Shown here one piece after another: positions 22,861 through 33,456 of a stretch of 64,000 nt of DNA. Within the stretch, counting starts at the first letter, position 1; the number at the start of each line of letters is the position of its first letter. The notes beneath the pieces are model-generated. The model did no database searches, had not been told where the DNA came from, and worked only from the letters and a program-made list of their open reading frames with translations. Position numbers and translations under genes: made by a program. Source of the DNA: Shimia marina (lineage in GTDB: Bacteria; Pseudomonadota; Alphaproteobacteria; Rhodobacterales; Rhodobacteraceae); NCBI RefSeq assembly GCF_001458175.1, contig NZ_CYPW01000006.1, positions 704,103 to 768,102 on the forward strand, read 5' to 3'.

Positions 22861-24900
22861 ATGCGGGCCGCGAGCACCGTTCTCAGTGAGGTTTTTGGTT
22901 TTGATGCCTTCCGCCCCGGGCAGGAAGATATTGTGACCTCTGTGGCCAGCGGTGAAAACGTGCTGGCCATCATGCCCACCGGTGGTGGCAAATCACTTTG
23001 CTATCAACTGCCTGCGCTTCTGCGTGAGGGGGTGACAGTGGTGATTTCACCACTGATCGCCTTGATGCGCGATCAGGTGCGCGCCTTGCGCGCAGCCGGT
23101 GTCGAAGCTGGCGCTTTGACTTCTGGCAATACTGACGAAGAAACCGCACAGGTCTGGGAGGCTATTGAGGCCGGGCGGCTCAAACTGCTGTACATTGCGC
23201 CCGAACGTTTGGCCTCTGGCGCTGCGCTGGGCATGTTGCGGCAGATCGGGGTTGGCCTGATCGCTGTGGATGAGGCACATTGCGTCAGCCAGTGGGGCCA
23301 TGATTTCCGTCCAGACTATCTGCGCATTGGTGAGTTGCAACGCGCGCTGGATGTGCCGATTGCAGCCTTCACGGCAACAGCAGACGCAGAAACGCGCGAG
23401 GAAATTATCGGGCGTTTGTTTGGGGCGCAGCCACCGAAAGTTTTCCTGCACGGTTTTGATCGCCCCAACCTGCATTTGGCGTTCGCCGCCAAAGACAATC
23501 CGCGCAAACAGATCCTGCAATTTGCCGCCGCGCGCAAAGGGCAATCTGGCATTGTCTATTGTGGCACACGGGCCAAGACGGAATCCCTTGCCAAAGCCTT
23601 GCGTGATGAAGGGCATCAGGCCTTGCACTACCATGGCGGAATGGATCCGCAGGAACGTCGTGAGACCGAGGCGAGTTTCCAGCGGGAAGATGGTTTGATT
23701 GTCGTCGCTACCGTGGCATTTGGCATGGGGGTGGATAAACCGGATATTCGTTGGGTCGCGCATGCGGATTTGCCCAAATCCATTGAAGCCTATTATCAGG
23801 AAATTGGCCGCGCGGGCCGCGATGGTGCCCCAGCGGAGACATTTACGCTATTTGGGCCTGATGACATTCGCCTGCGTCGGTCTCAGATTGATGAGGGCTT
23901 AGCCCCACCAGAGCGCCGTGCCGCAGATCACGCCCGCCTGAACGCGCTTTTGGGGCTTGCCGAGGCGCTCAAATGTCGCCGTACACAGCTTTTGGCCTAT
24001 TTTGGCGAGGAGGACGTGACATGTGGCAAATGCGATCTTTGTGACACGCCTCCGGAGGTGTTTGATGGTACCGAAGCCGTGCGCAAAGCCCTTTCGGCCA
24101 TTCTGCGCACGGGAGAGTGGTTTGGGACAGGTCATCTGATCGACATACTGTTGGGCAATGAAACCGATAAGGTACGCGAGCGAGGCCATGATGCGCTGCC
24201 GACCTTTGGGGTTGGGCGAGAATATGACAAACGTCAGTGGCAGGCGGTGTTTCGTCAGATGATGGGGCATGATCTCGTGCGGCCCAATCCGGAACGCCAC
24301 GGCGCGTTGACAATGACGGAACGCGCCCGCCCCGTTTTGCGTGACGAAGAGCGTGTGGAGCTGCGTCGCGACACCATTCGCATCACCTCCCGCCGTCCGG
24401 CGGCCAAAACCCTGGTAAGCGAAGAAAATGCGCCCCTGATGTCGGCTTTGAAGGCCAAGCGCCGGGCTTTAGCCGAAGCTGCAAAAGTGCCCGCCTACGT
24501 CATTTTTCCGGATCGTACATTGGCCGAGATGGCGGAAGTGCGCCCCTCCAATCTGGATGATATGGCCCGCGTCAGCGGCGTGGGTGCTAAGAAACTGGCC
24601 AATTATGGTGATGCTTTCTTGGAAGTGATCAATGGGGAAGCTGCGCAGATGCATCCCAGCCGCCGCAAGATTGCCGGTCGTGAAGATGCCGGTCTTTATG
24701 ATCAACTGCTTGAGGCGCAATCTGAATTGATGCGCGGTCCAGACGGCATCGACAAACCGATGAGCTGTCCGGCTGGGCTTTTGGCCAAGGTGGCCAGTCA
24801 TAAGCCGCGCACAGAACAGGATATGGCAAGGTTGCTTGGGGACCGCAGGGCGGATCGATTTGGCGCCGCTTTTCTGGACGTCTTGCGCCAATCCGAATAG
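22861..24900 (+). CDS. recQ: ATP-dependent DNA helicase RecQ
   Basis: A 679-residue 3'-5' helicase for recombination and fork repair. Helicase motif I is PTGGGKSLCYQLP (Lys44). Motif II is DEAHC (Asp137), followed by the RecQ aromatic loop SQWGHDFRPDY. Motifs V/VI are VATVAFGMGVDKPD and QEIGRAGRDG. A zinc-binding cysteine set (FGEEDVTCGKCDLC region, about 378-391), a winged helix and a C-terminal HRDC domain (about 525-600) follow. It is complete, with AGGGG before the ATG. Confidence 0.96.
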   Translation: MRAASTVLSEVFGFDAFRPGQEDIVTSVASGENVLAIMPTGGGKSLCYQLPALLREGVTVVISPLIALMRDQVRALRAAGVEAGALTSGNTDEETAQVWEAIEAGRLKLLYIAPERLASGAALGMLRQIGVGLIAVDEAHCVSQWGHDFRPDYLRIGELQRALDVPIAAFTATADAETREEIIGRLFGAQPPKVFLHGFDRPNLHLAFAAKDNPRKQILQFAAARKGQSGIVYCGTRAKTESLAKALRDEGHQALHYHGGMDPQERRETEASFQREDGLIVVATVAFGMGVDKPDIRWVAHADLPKSIEAYYQEIGRAGRDGAPAETFTLFGPDDIRLRRSQIDEGLAPPERRAADHARLNALLGLAEALKCRRTQLLAYFGEEDVTCGKCDLCDTPPEVFDGTEAVRKALSAILRTGEWFGTGHLIDILLGNETDKVRERGHDALPTFGVGREYDKRQWQAVFRQMMGHDLVRPNPERHGALTMTERARPVLRDEERVELRRDTIRITSRRPAAKTLVSEENAPLMSALKAKRRALAEAAKVPAYVIFPDRTLAEMAEVRPSNLDDMARVSGVGAKKLANYGDAFLEVINGEAAQMHPSRRKIAGREDAGLYDQLLEAQSELMRGPDGIDKPMSCPAGLLAKVASHKPRTEQDMARLLGDRRADRFGAAFLDVLRQSE

Positions 24901-24928
24901 ACCAATTGAGATCAAAGGGAGAACCTGA

Positions 24929-25702
24929 ATGCTTGTTGTGATTTCACCAGCCAAACGTTTGAATTGGGATCCCGTCTCCATTGAGATGACGCAGCCTGAC
25001 TTTCAGGAAGATGCCATTCGTCTGGCAAAGACGGCCAAAAATCTTACGCTTGGTGATCTGCGCAAGCTTATGGATCTGAGCGAAGACTTGGCGCGCCTCA
25101 ATCGTGACCGGTTCCGTGCTTTTGAGGCCGCACCCGAAATCGAGGCCACGCGGCCTGCGGTGCATGCTTTTGCCGGAGACACCTATGTTGGTCTGGATGC
25201 GGCGAGCCTTGAGCTTGATGAGATGCGCTGGGCACAGGAGCATCTGCGCATTCTTTCCGGCTTATATGGGGTGCTGCGGCCTTTGGATGCGATGCAGCCT
25301 TATCGGCTTGAAATGGGCAGTCGCCTGAAGACCCGCAGAGGCACCAACCTCTATGATTACTGGCGCACGGCGCCGGCCAAGGCGCTGAAGGCGCAGGCTG
25401 AGAGTTTGAACACAGATGTGTTGGTGAACTGCGCCAGCCAGGAGTATTTTGGCGCGGTTGATCTGAAGGCGTTGAAGCTGCGCGTGATCACACCGGTCTT
25501 CATGGAAGAACGCGACGGCACCGCCAAGATTGTGTCGTTCTTTGCAAAAAAAGCACGCGGCTCCATGGCGCGTTACATGATTCACAATCGTCTGACAGAG
25601 GCCGAAGGTCTGAAAGATTTCGACTATGGCGGTTACCGGTTTGATCCGGAAAAATCGGAAGGGGACCGCTGGGTTTTCCTGCGCGACTACCCGGAAACCT
25701 AG
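24929..25702 (+). CDS. yaaA: Peroxide stress protein YaaA
   Basis: A 257-residue DUF328 protein, starting MLVVISPAKRLNWD. It has ARFNRDRF-type (LARLNRDRFRAF) and FAGDTYVGLDA motifs, and the late NCASQEYFGAVD and DFDYGGYRFDPE segments. In E. coli YaaA limits free iron and oxidative DNA damage during peroxide stress. AAAGGGAG precedes the ATG. It lies 28 bases after recQ and likely shares its transcript. It ends two bases from the convergent histidine kinase gene. Confidence 0.93.
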   Translation: MLVVISPAKRLNWDPVSIEMTQPDFQEDAIRLAKTAKNLTLGDLRKLMDLSEDLARLNRDRFRAFEAAPEIEATRPAVHAFAGDTYVGLDAASLELDEMRWAQEHLRILSGLYGVLRPLDAMQPYRLEMGSRLKTRRGTNLYDYWRTAPAKALKAQAESLNTDVLVNCASQEYFGAVDLKALKLRVITPVFMEERDGTAKIVSFFAKKARGSMARYMIHNRLTEAEGLKDFDYGGYRFDPEKSEGDRWVFLRDYPET

Positions 25703-25704
25703 GA

Positions 25705-27873
25705 TCAGACTGCAACTGCCGTGGCCTCAAAGGGATCGGTGGTCCCTTTGGGTTTATGTTCGGAAATGACCTTAAAAATCTCTGCTTTGCGCAGGGGTTT
25801 TGTCAGATATCGATCCAGACCACAGCTCAGCACATGTTCTTCATCACCCTCATTGGCCAATGCGGTCAGGGCGATGATGGGCGTACGCTGATTGCCGTTT
25901 TCTTCCAGTTCCCGGATTTTCTGAGTGGCTTCTGTGCCATCCATGCGCGGCATCGAGATATCCATGAAGATCAGATCTGGCGCGTAAGACTTGTACATCT
26001 CCACGGCTTCCACGCCGTCTTTGGCAAACTCAAGATCAATATCCAGAGACTTCAGCAGTTTTTCCAAAACCAGTCGGTTGGTCTTGTTATCTTCAGCCGA
26101 CAGCACACGCATGCGACGGCGCATATTTTGCGCGGGGCTTGCCGCGCTGATGGCCTGAGCGGATTGACTGATGGCCAAACTAAGTTCTGCGCGGGAGCCG
26201 GGTTTTTGCAAAATGGCCTTGATCAAACTGTCGCCTTCGAGACCGGCAAAGGCTTCCGCATCGCTGGTCAAAGCCAGAATAGGGGGGCAGACATTTGCAG
26301 CGCGCAGTTCGCGATCAAGCTGTCGGGCATCCACGCCTGTTGGGGTGTGGTCTGCGAGGATCAGATCCACATGAGGTGCCAAAAGCATAACCTGCGACTG
26401 TTCAGTACACAGCGTGACTGTCGCCCCCATTTGCTCAAGCTGCTTTTTCAGAAAATCACTGCTGACTTCAGATTCCGAGGCCACAAGGACATGCTGCACA
26501 GTATCTGCCAGCGGGATCGGCAAATGATCGCAGTTTTCATCAATCGGCAGCGTTAGCCGGAAGCCAAAAGAGGTTCCCTCAGCTTCCACGGAATCCACCC
26601 AGATTTCTCCAGACATCAGATTGACCAGCTGTTTTGTCAGGGCGAGTCCGATACCGGTGCCCTCAAACTCTCGGTTCTGGCTGGTGTCGACCTGATGGAA
26701 TTCGCCGAAGATATGGTCAATCTGTTCCGCAGGAATACCGATGCCGGTGTCTTGAACCGTGACATGCAAAACGGCTTTTGAGCCGTCATTAGTGATCACG
26801 CCTACCACCTGTACGCTAACATGGCCGCTGTGGGTGAACTTGACCCCATTGCCCACAAGATGCGTGAGAATCTGACGCAAACGCCCGACGTCACCCACGA
26901 ATTGTGTTGGTAGGAACAGATCGTAATCCACAAGAAGTTCGACGCCTTTTTCACGGGCGGAGACTTGATGCAGGGTCATGACCTCATGAATGCAACGTTC
27001 CAGATCAAAGGTTTCATTGCGCAGCCCGACATTTTCGGCACCGAGTTTGGAGTAGTCCAATACATCGTTGATGATGGACAGCAGCGCTTCGCCAGAGCTT
27101 TTGATTGTCGAGGCAAAGAGACGTTGTTCTTCGCTCAAAGTGGTGTCCATGAGCAGGCCTGCCATGCCGACCACACCATTCATTGGCGTGCGGAGTTCGT
27201 GGCTCATATTGGCCAGAAAGGCGGATTTTGCCTGGCTGGCGGCTTCCGCTTCCTGGCGGGCACGGTGCAGCTCCGCTTCCTGGCGCACGCTTTCCGTAAT
27301 ATTCAATGCAAGGCTGGTGCGGTCCTCACCTTCATTTTTCTGATCCAGAAGTTTCAGAAACTCTTCATTCCAGAGTTGAACAATCACGGGTTCCGGTTCG
27401 TCATCATGCCAACGCTGGGCCATCATCTCGCACCAGTCATCCGGCGTTGTATCTTCCAGAACGAACAGGCCCTCGTGAGCAGCAAACTCCATGATCTCCT
27501 GATAGCTCACGCCGGGCTTGATGTGATCAGCTCCTTCAAACATCGCGAGATATGAAGGGTTCGCGGCAATCATCTTGCCGCCTTGATCAAAGAAGGCGAA
27601 GCCATCCTTTATGGTGGCAATGGAATGCCAAAGACGGCGCTCTGCCTGATCAGCGCGTTCCTGTGCCGTTTCCAGATCTGTACGAAAACGTTTGTTTTCC
27701 TTGACGACGGTTTCAAACTCGGCGCGTGTCTCTACGATCTCGTTTGAGAGCTGCGCAGCATGTTTGCCCAGCTTCCGATTGGCCGCATAAAGCTCGCGCT
27801 TTTTCAGTTCCAGCAAACGTTCGGCTGCCAAACGTGCCCGTCGTTCGTCAGCAAGTTTTTGCGCCAGCGACAT
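25705..27873 (-). CDS. Cytosolic hybrid histidine kinase with PAS and two receiver-like domains
   Basis: A 722-residue kinase without membrane helices. A coiled coil (about 1-85) is followed by a PAS-type domain (about 85-200), HisKA with His225 ([11 protein letters not shown]) and an ATPase domain ([22 protein letters not shown]). A degenerate receiver (about 455-570) carries few of the usual acidic residues. A complete C-terminal receiver has Asp638 ([12 protein letters not shown]). No response regulator or HPt gene adjoins it. It is divergent from the alpha-2-macroglobulin operon across a 146-base gap, so regulation of that operon is possible but unproven. Confidence 0.88.
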   Translation of the reverse strand: MSLAQKLADERRARLAAERLLELKKRELYAANRKLGKHAAQLSNEIVETRAEFETVVKENKRFRTDLETAQERADQAERRLWHSIATIKDGFAFFDQGGKMIAANPSYLAMFEGADHIKPGVSYQEIMEFAAHEGLFVLEDTTPDDWCEMMAQRWHDDEPEPVIVQLWNEEFLKLLDQKNEGEDRTSLALNITESVRQEAELHRARQEAEAASQAKSAFLANMSHELRTPMNGVVGMAGLLMDTTLSEEQRLFASTIKSSGEALLSIINDVLDYSKLGAENVGLRNETFDLERCIHEVMTLHQVSAREKGVELLVDYDLFLPTQFVGDVGRLRQILTHLVGNGVKFTHSGHVSVQVVGVITNDGSKAVLHVTVQDTGIGIPAEQIDHIFGEFHQVDTSQNREFEGTGIGLALTKQLVNLMSGEIWVDSVEAEGTSFGFRLTLPIDENCDHLPIPLADTVQHVLVASESEVSSDFLKKQLEQMGATVTLCTEQSQVMLLAPHVDLILADHTPTGVDARQLDRELRAANVCPPILALTSDAEAFAGLEGDSLIKAILQKPGSRAELSLAISQSAQAISAASPAQNMRRRMRVLSAEDNKTNRLVLEKLLKSLDIDLEFAKDGVEAVEMYKSYAPDLIFMDISMPRMDGTEATQKIRELEENGNQRTPIIALTALANEGDEEHVLSCGLDRYLTKPLRKAEIFKVISEHKPKGTTDPFEATAVAV

Positions 27874-27965
27874 TCGCCGATCCTCAAGTCGTCCACTACA
27901 GTTCAGTGAGTTATCTCAGACGACGATGAATATCTGCTTAACTCCCGTCTAGGCTTATCGCCGTT

Positions 27966-27977
27966 GCCAAGCTTGGC
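27966..27977. promoter_or_regulatory. 12-base palindrome in the divergent kinase / A2M gap
   Basis: GCCAAGCTTGGC is a perfect palindrome 42 bases before the A2M start and 92 bases from the kinase start. It could be an operator. No -35/-10 pair is clear. Confidence 0.3.
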
Positions 27978-28019
27978 GTCTGCGTGCCACCATCGCTTCA
28001 TTGAACTGAGGAGAGCGAA

Positions 28020-31000
28020 ATGTTCCGCGTATTGACCGCTGTTTTGTGCATTTTGACCGCGACGACCACCATTGCCGAAAACTATATTCCAGAGCGCCGC
28101 GTGGTGGTGAGCCCGGATGTGGATTTTTATGGATCGGATCTGCAGAATATTTTCGACACCACTTACGAAGCCTGCATTCAGACTTGCTTGAATGATCCAA
28201 ACTGCACGGCTTTCACGTTCAATCGCAAATCCAATGCCTGTTTCCCAAAATCGGCCATTTCACAGAAAGAGCCCTATGAGGGGGCGCTGTCTGCTGAGGT
28301 GTTCTCCGTTTCTGAGCAAGTTTTGCAGCTGGGCCGTGCGCGCAGCGCGGAGCTGATGTTTCTGCGGGAAAGTGATTTGAAGACGGCGCAGGAACTGGCG
28401 GAAAAAATTGGTCGCTACCACGCGGGCGGTGCTTGGGATGTCGAAGCCATGCTTGCATCTGCGCGGGATAGGCGCGCAGAAGGCAATACGCTGTCGGCCA
28501 TGCGCTGGACTGGCGCCGCACTCAGCAAACAGGACCGCAGTGATCTATGGGCCGAATATGGCCGGATGAATGCGGCACTTGCCACATCGCAATCGGGCAA
28601 CACCACAACCTACCAAACGCGCGCAGCTGGCGCGGCCATCAACGCCTATCTGCGTGCAGCCAGCAAAAGTGAGCAGGTGAATGCGCTTCTGCTATTGGCG
28701 GAGCAACTGGAGGAACAGGGGCGTGGCAAAGCTGTCCTGCGCAGCCTGCGTCTGGCCGATGGGGTGAAGAACCGAATTGATATTGCCGAAAAGCTTGAAA
28801 CGGCAATCGCCAAATATGGCTTTCGCGTTTCGGATCATCAGGTGGAAAGTGATCTGGAAAGCCCGCGATTCTGCGCAGAATTCAATGAGCCTCTGATCAA
28901 GGTTGGTCAGGATTACACGCCTTTTGTGAAACTACCCGATTCCCGCCTTGCCGTGCGCGTAGAAGAGCAGCGCATCTGCGTGGAAGGCCTTACACATGGT
29001 CAGGATATTGCAGTGATCTTCCGCAAGGGGCTTCCGGCGCAGAGTGGAGAGACACTGTCCAAGGATACAGAATTGCGTGCTTATGTGCGGGATCGCAGCC
29101 CCAAGGTGGCTTTTGCCGGTCGCGCTTATGTTTTGCCACGTTCCGCAGATGCGGGACTTCCGATTGAGACGGTCAATACCGATGAGGTGACGCTGACCTT
29201 GCAGCGCGTGAACGACCGCAATCTTTTGCGGGCCATTCAGGACAGCTATTTTGGACAGCCGCTCAGCTATTGGCAGTTGGAAGATTTCAATCGTGATGTG
29301 GCTGAGACAATCTGGACAGGATCCGGTCAGGTAGAAAATCGCCTCAACCAGACCATGACAACGCGTCTGCCTCTGGGAGATCTGGTGAAAGGCCAGCCCG
29401 CAGGCGTCTATGCGTTGACGGCAGATCTCATTGGCGCGGATAAATATGATGAGACGTCCGCTACGCAGTGGTTTCTGCTGTCTGATATCGGGATGACGTC
29501 TCTCAGTGGGACGGACGGATTACATGTGTTTGTGCGCCATCTTTTGGATGCCTCCGCCTTTGCGCAGTCCAAGGTGACGCTTCTGTCGCGCGCCAATCGG
29601 GTGCTTGGGGAAGTGACAACTGATGCGCAGGGCTATGGCGTATTTGACGCTGGGCTGACGCGGGGTACAGGGGCTGCGGCACCGGCTTTGCTTATGGTGA
29701 AGTCGGAGGATGACTTCTCTTTCCTCTCACTGACCGAGCCGGCATTTGATTTGTCTGACCGGGGCGTAGAGGGCCGCCCGGCGGCGCCGCCGATGGATGT
29801 CTTTGTCACAACGGATCGTGGGGCCTATCGCGCGGGAGAGACCATTCACGCGACGGCATTGGTGCGCGGTACTTTGGCTGAGGCGCTTCCGGGCGTCCCC
29901 CTTACGGCGATTCTGACGCGCCCTGACGGTGTGGAGTACAGCCGGATGGTTTCGCCGGATGGTGTGGCGGGTGGCCATGTTTTTGCAATACCCTTGGGCG
30001 CAACAGTGCCACGCGGGCGTTGGGCAGTTGATTTCAAATCCGATCTGGATGCACCCGCCCTGGCACAGGCCAAGGTGCTGGTCGAAGACTTTTTGCCAGA
30101 ACGGATCGATTTCTCACTGAATGCGCCAAACGCCCCATTGGACGCGGTGGCCCCAACGCCGATTGCGCTGACTGCGCGCTATCTGTTTGGAGCGCCAGCC
30201 GCTGATCTGGCAATTGAAGGGCAGGTGAAGCTAAAAGCAAAATCCGAGATTGCCGCCCATCCGGGGTTTGTCTTTGGGCGGTATGACACGCCTTTCTTTG
30301 GTCAGACTGCGTATTTCGATGGCGCGGTGACGGATGCTGCCGGTGAAGCTGAGGTATCGGTGACCCTGCCGCAGCAGGAGGCCCAAGGCAAGCCGCTGGT
30401 GGCAGAGATCGCGGTGCGTGTCTTGGAAGGTGCGGGGCGTCCGGTAGAGCGCCGCTTAGAACATCCGGTGGCCGCGCAAACCCCATTGATCGGCATCAAA
30501 CCGCTCTTTGAAGAAGACGTCATCACGGAAAACAGCACAGCCCAGTTTGAGATTTTGCCGCTCAACGCAGATTTGGCACCGGCCAATATGGCTCTGCGCT
30601 GGGCCGTCAATCGGGTTGAAACACGCTATCAGTGGTATCAACTGAATGGCGGCTGGGAGTGGGAACCCACGACAACACGCCATACCGTTGCACAGGGGCG
30701 CATGACGGCAGAAGGGGTGCCGATTGCGGTGTCTGCCGATGTCACCTGGGGGCAGTATGAAATTGTAGTGGAGCAGGAAGGCGGCAGCTATGTCAGCAGT
30801 GCTCTCTCGTTCTCAGCAGGCTGGTATGCGCCTGCGGATACAACTGAAACGCCTGATACGCTTGAACTGTCCCTTGATGCACAGTCCTATCGGATTGGTG
30901 ATACCGCGCAGCTGCGTCTGGTGCCGCGGTTTGCTGGCAAAGCTCTGATTTCGGTGATGTCCAACCGCTTGATTGCGATGAAAGCAGTGGACGTTCAGGA

Positions 31001-33455
31001 GGGCGAAAACCTGATAGATCTTCCTGTCACGGAAGAATGGGGCGCAGGGGCCTATGTGACCGCATCGGTGATCCGGCCTTCTGATGCGCAGCTGAGTCAG
31101 AACCCTGCGCGCGCATTGGGCCTGCGCTACGCAGCTGTGGATCCGGGGCACAAACAGCTTGCGGTCGAGATTGGCACGCCTCTCACGGCAGAACCGCGTG
31201 GTCCTCTTGATGTCACAGTCAATGTGGCAGGTATTTCAGAGGGGGAAACAGCGTTCGTAACATTGGCAGCGGTCGATGTGGGCATTTTGAATCTGACCCG
31301 TTTTGAAAGCCCTGATCCTTCCGCGCATTATTTTGGACAGCGGCGTCTGGGGATGGAAATTCGCGATATTTACGGGCGTCTGATCAATGGGTTGCAAGGC
31401 AGCATGGGGCAGCTGCGCAGCGGCGGCGATGCCAATGCGGGGAGCGGTTTTGAGGCACCACCGCCAACCGAAGAACTGGTGGCCTATTTCACAGGCCCGG
31501 TTGAGGTTGGCGCAGGTGGCAAAGCGCAGGCGCAGTTTGATCTGCCCGAGTTCAATGGCACGGTGCGCTTGATGGCTGTGGCGTGGTCTGACACCGCAGT
31601 GGGACAGGCCGAAGCCGATGTTTTGGTGCGCGACCCTGTGGTTGTTACCGCCAGCCTGCCGCGCTTTCTCGCGCCCGGTGATGAAAGCCGCCTTCTGCTA
31701 GAATTTGTGCATGCTGAGGGTCCGGCCGGACGTATGGGGCTTGACGTGGTTGCTCAAGGCCTGTCGCTTGATACCTCTGCTGTCCCGTCAGGTTTAGACT
31801 TGGCAGCACTGGGAACTGCGCGGCTCTCCGTGCCAATGGTGGCTGAAAGTGTTGGCGATCATACCGTTCGCATTGCGCTGACGACGCCTGACGGAAAACA
31901 GTTGGTAAAATCGCTCACTGTGCCGGTGCGGGCCAATGACCCTGCGATCAGCACCACACGCCAATTGAGCCTCGCGCCGGGAGAAAGTCTGACTGTGGGA
32001 TCTGATGTGCTTGCTGATTTGCGGGCGGGGACTGGGGAACTGATGGTGTCTTCCGGCGCTTTGGCCAGATTTGATGCGCCAGGACTTTTGCAGGCGTTGG
32101 ATCGCTACCCCTATGGATGCACTGAGCAGATCACATCACAGGCCTTGCCGTTGTTGTATTTTGAAGAGGTGGCAGATGCGGTTGGGGTCGTGCCTCAGGA
32201 CGGTTTGGATCAGCGCGTTTCAGAGGCCATCGCTTTGATTTTGACCCGGCAGTCGAGCAACGGAGCCTTTGGCCTCTGGCGTCCGGAGTCTGGGGATTTC
32301 TGGCTGGATGCCTATGTTGGTGATTTCCTGTCGCGTGCGAAATCACGGGGCCATGTGGTGCCGCCACAGGCCTTTCAGCAGGCGATGAACAATCTGCGCA
32401 ACCGCATCAACTATGCGCCAGATTTTGAGCGCGGCGGCGAAGATATTGCCTATGCGTTGTTGGTCCTTGCACGTGAAGGGGCCGCCGCCATGGGCGATCT
32501 GCGTTACTATGCGGATGTCAAAGCAGAGGCTTTTGCCACGCCTCTGGCGGCGGCGCAGCTGGGCGCGGCGCTGGCCATGTATGGGGATCAGACACGCGCC
32601 GACCATATGTTCCGTATTGCGGCTGACAAGATTGCGGCGCAGTCCACAAAGGCTGATGCGCCACCTCTCTGGCGTGCTGACTATGGTACAGCGCTGCGTG
32701 ATGTGGCGGGCACCATGGCATTGGCGCTGGAAGCCAAAAGCGACGCCCTTGATCTGGAAGGGTTGGCAGAGCAGGTGACCTCACCCGCGCGCGATCTCTC
32801 TACACAAGAGGCGGTCTGGTCGTTGCTGGCCGCGCAGGGACTGCTTTCAGAGACTGGTGAAACCGCGCTGAGCTTGAACGGCACTGCCCTTGAGAGTGCC
32901 CTTGTGGCCCGCTGGTCTGAAGGAGATCTCGCAGGTGATAAAGTGCTGCGAAATGAGGGAGATACGCCCAAGAGGGTTACGCTCACAACCTTTGGTGTGC
33001 CGACTTACTCTGTGGAACAGGGGGGATATGGATATGCCCTGACGCGGCAGTATTTCACCATGGAAGGTGAGGAAGTCATCGCTGGCTCGGTGTCTACTGG
33101 TACGCGCCTTGTGGCGGTGCTCACCGTTCGGCCTTCCACACAGGTGGGTGCGCGTCTCATGATCAACGATCCGCTGCCTGCAGGCTTTGAGATCGACAAT
33201 CCCAATCTCTTGTCCGGTGGAGACATTCGGGGGCTTGAATGGCTTGTGCCCGTCGCCGCAGAGCACAGCGAGTTCCGCGCGGATCGGTTTCTGGCGGCGG
33301 TGGACTGGCGTTCTGATAGGCCTTTCCAACTGGCCTATGTTGTGCGTGCAGTCAGCCCGGGGGAGTATCATCATCCGGCGGCCTCTGTCGAAGACATGTA
33401 TCGCCCGCAATATAGGGCCAACACGGCGGCAGCGCGCCTTGTCGTGAGCGAGTGA
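28020..33455 (+). CDS. Alpha-2-macroglobulin family protein with N-terminal PAN domain
   Basis: An 1811-residue exported protein. A signal peptide (1-19) is followed by a PAN/apple-like module with Cys52, Cys56, Cys62 and Cys74 (about 22-95). Then come the macroglobulin (MG), bait-region and complement-like domains. The internal thioester motif YGCTEQ is intact (Cys1367, Gln1370), so it can covalently trap proteases. Bacterial A2M is a periplasmic protease inhibitor thought to guard the cell after envelope damage. The next gene, pbpC, starts two bases after its stop, matching the conserved A2M-PBP1C pairing. GAGGAGAG precedes the ATG. Confidence 0.95.
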   Translation: MFRVLTAVLCILTATTTIAENYIPERRVVVSPDVDFYGSDLQNIFDTTYEACIQTCLNDPNCTAFTFNRKSNACFPKSAISQKEPYEGALSAEVFSVSEQVLQLGRARSAELMFLRESDLKTAQELAEKIGRYHAGGAWDVEAMLASARDRRAEGNTLSAMRWTGAALSKQDRSDLWAEYGRMNAALATSQSGNTTTYQTRAAGAAINAYLRAASKSEQVNALLLLAEQLEEQGRGKAVLRSLRLADGVKNRIDIAEKLETAIAKYGFRVSDHQVESDLESPRFCAEFNEPLIKVGQDYTPFVKLPDSRLAVRVEEQRICVEGLTHGQDIAVIFRKGLPAQSGETLSKDTELRAYVRDRSPKVAFAGRAYVLPRSADAGLPIETVNTDEVTLTLQRVNDRNLLRAIQDSYFGQPLSYWQLEDFNRDVAETIWTGSGQVENRLNQTMTTRLPLGDLVKGQPAGVYALTADLIGADKYDETSATQWFLLSDIGMTSLSGTDGLHVFVRHLLDASAFAQSKVTLLSRANRVLGEVTTDAQGYGVFDAGLTRGTGAAAPALLMVKSEDDFSFLSLTEPAFDLSDRGVEGRPAAPPMDVFVTTDRGAYRAGETIHATALVRGTLAEALPGVPLTAILTRPDGVEYSRMVSPDGVAGGHVFAIPLGATVPRGRWAVDFKSDLDAPALAQAKVLVEDFLPERIDFSLNAPNAPLDAVAPTPIALTARYLFGAPAADLAIEGQVKLKAKSEIAAHPGFVFGRYDTPFFGQTAYFDGAVTDAAGEAEVSVTLPQQEAQGKPLVAEIAVRVLEGAGRPVERRLEHPVAAQTPLIGIKPLFEEDVITENSTAQFEILPLNADLAPANMALRWAVNRVETRYQWYQLNGGWEWEPTTTRHTVAQGRMTAEGVPIAVSADVTWGQYEIVVEQEGGSYVSSALSFSAGWYAPADTTETPDTLELSLDAQSYRIGDTAQLRLVPRFAGKALISVMSNRLIAMKAVDVQEGENLIDLPVTEEWGAGAYVTASVIRPSDAQLSQNPARALGLRYAAVDPGHKQLAVEIGTPLTAEPRGPLDVTVNVAGISEGETAFVTLAAVDVGILNLTRFESPDPSAHYFGQRRLGMEIRDIYGRLINGLQGSMGQLRSGGDANAGSGFEAPPPTEELVAYFTGPVEVGAGGKAQAQFDLPEFNGTVRLMAVAWSDTAVGQAEADVLVRDPVVVTASLPRFLAPGDESRLLLEFVHAEGPAGRMGLDVVAQGLSLDTSAVPSGLDLAALGTARLSVPMVAESVGDHTVRIALTTPDGKQLVKSLTVPVRANDPAISTTRQLSLAPGESLTVGSDVLADLRAGTGELMVSSGALARFDAPGLLQALDRYPYGCTEQITSQALPLLYFEEVADAVGVVPQDGLDQRVSEAIALILTRQSSNGAFGLWRPESGDFWLDAYVGDFLSRAKSRGHVVPPQAFQQAMNNLRNRINYAPDFERGGEDIAYALLVLAREGAAAMGDLRYYADVKAEAFATPLAAAQLGAALAMYGDQTRADHMFRIAADKIAAQSTKADAPPLWRADYGTALRDVAGTMALALEAKSDALDLEGLAEQVTSPARDLSTQEAVWSLLAAQGLLSETGETALSLNGTALESALVARWSEGDLAGDKVLRNEGDTPKRVTLTTFGVPTYSVEQGGYGYALTRQYFTMEGEEVIAGSVSTGTRLVAVLTVRPSTQVGARLMINDPLPAGFEIDNPNLLSGGDIRGLEWLVPVAAEHSEFRADRFLAAVDWRSDRPFQLAYVVRAVSPGEYHHPAASVEDMYRPQYRANTAAARLVVSE

Positions 33456-33456
33456 C

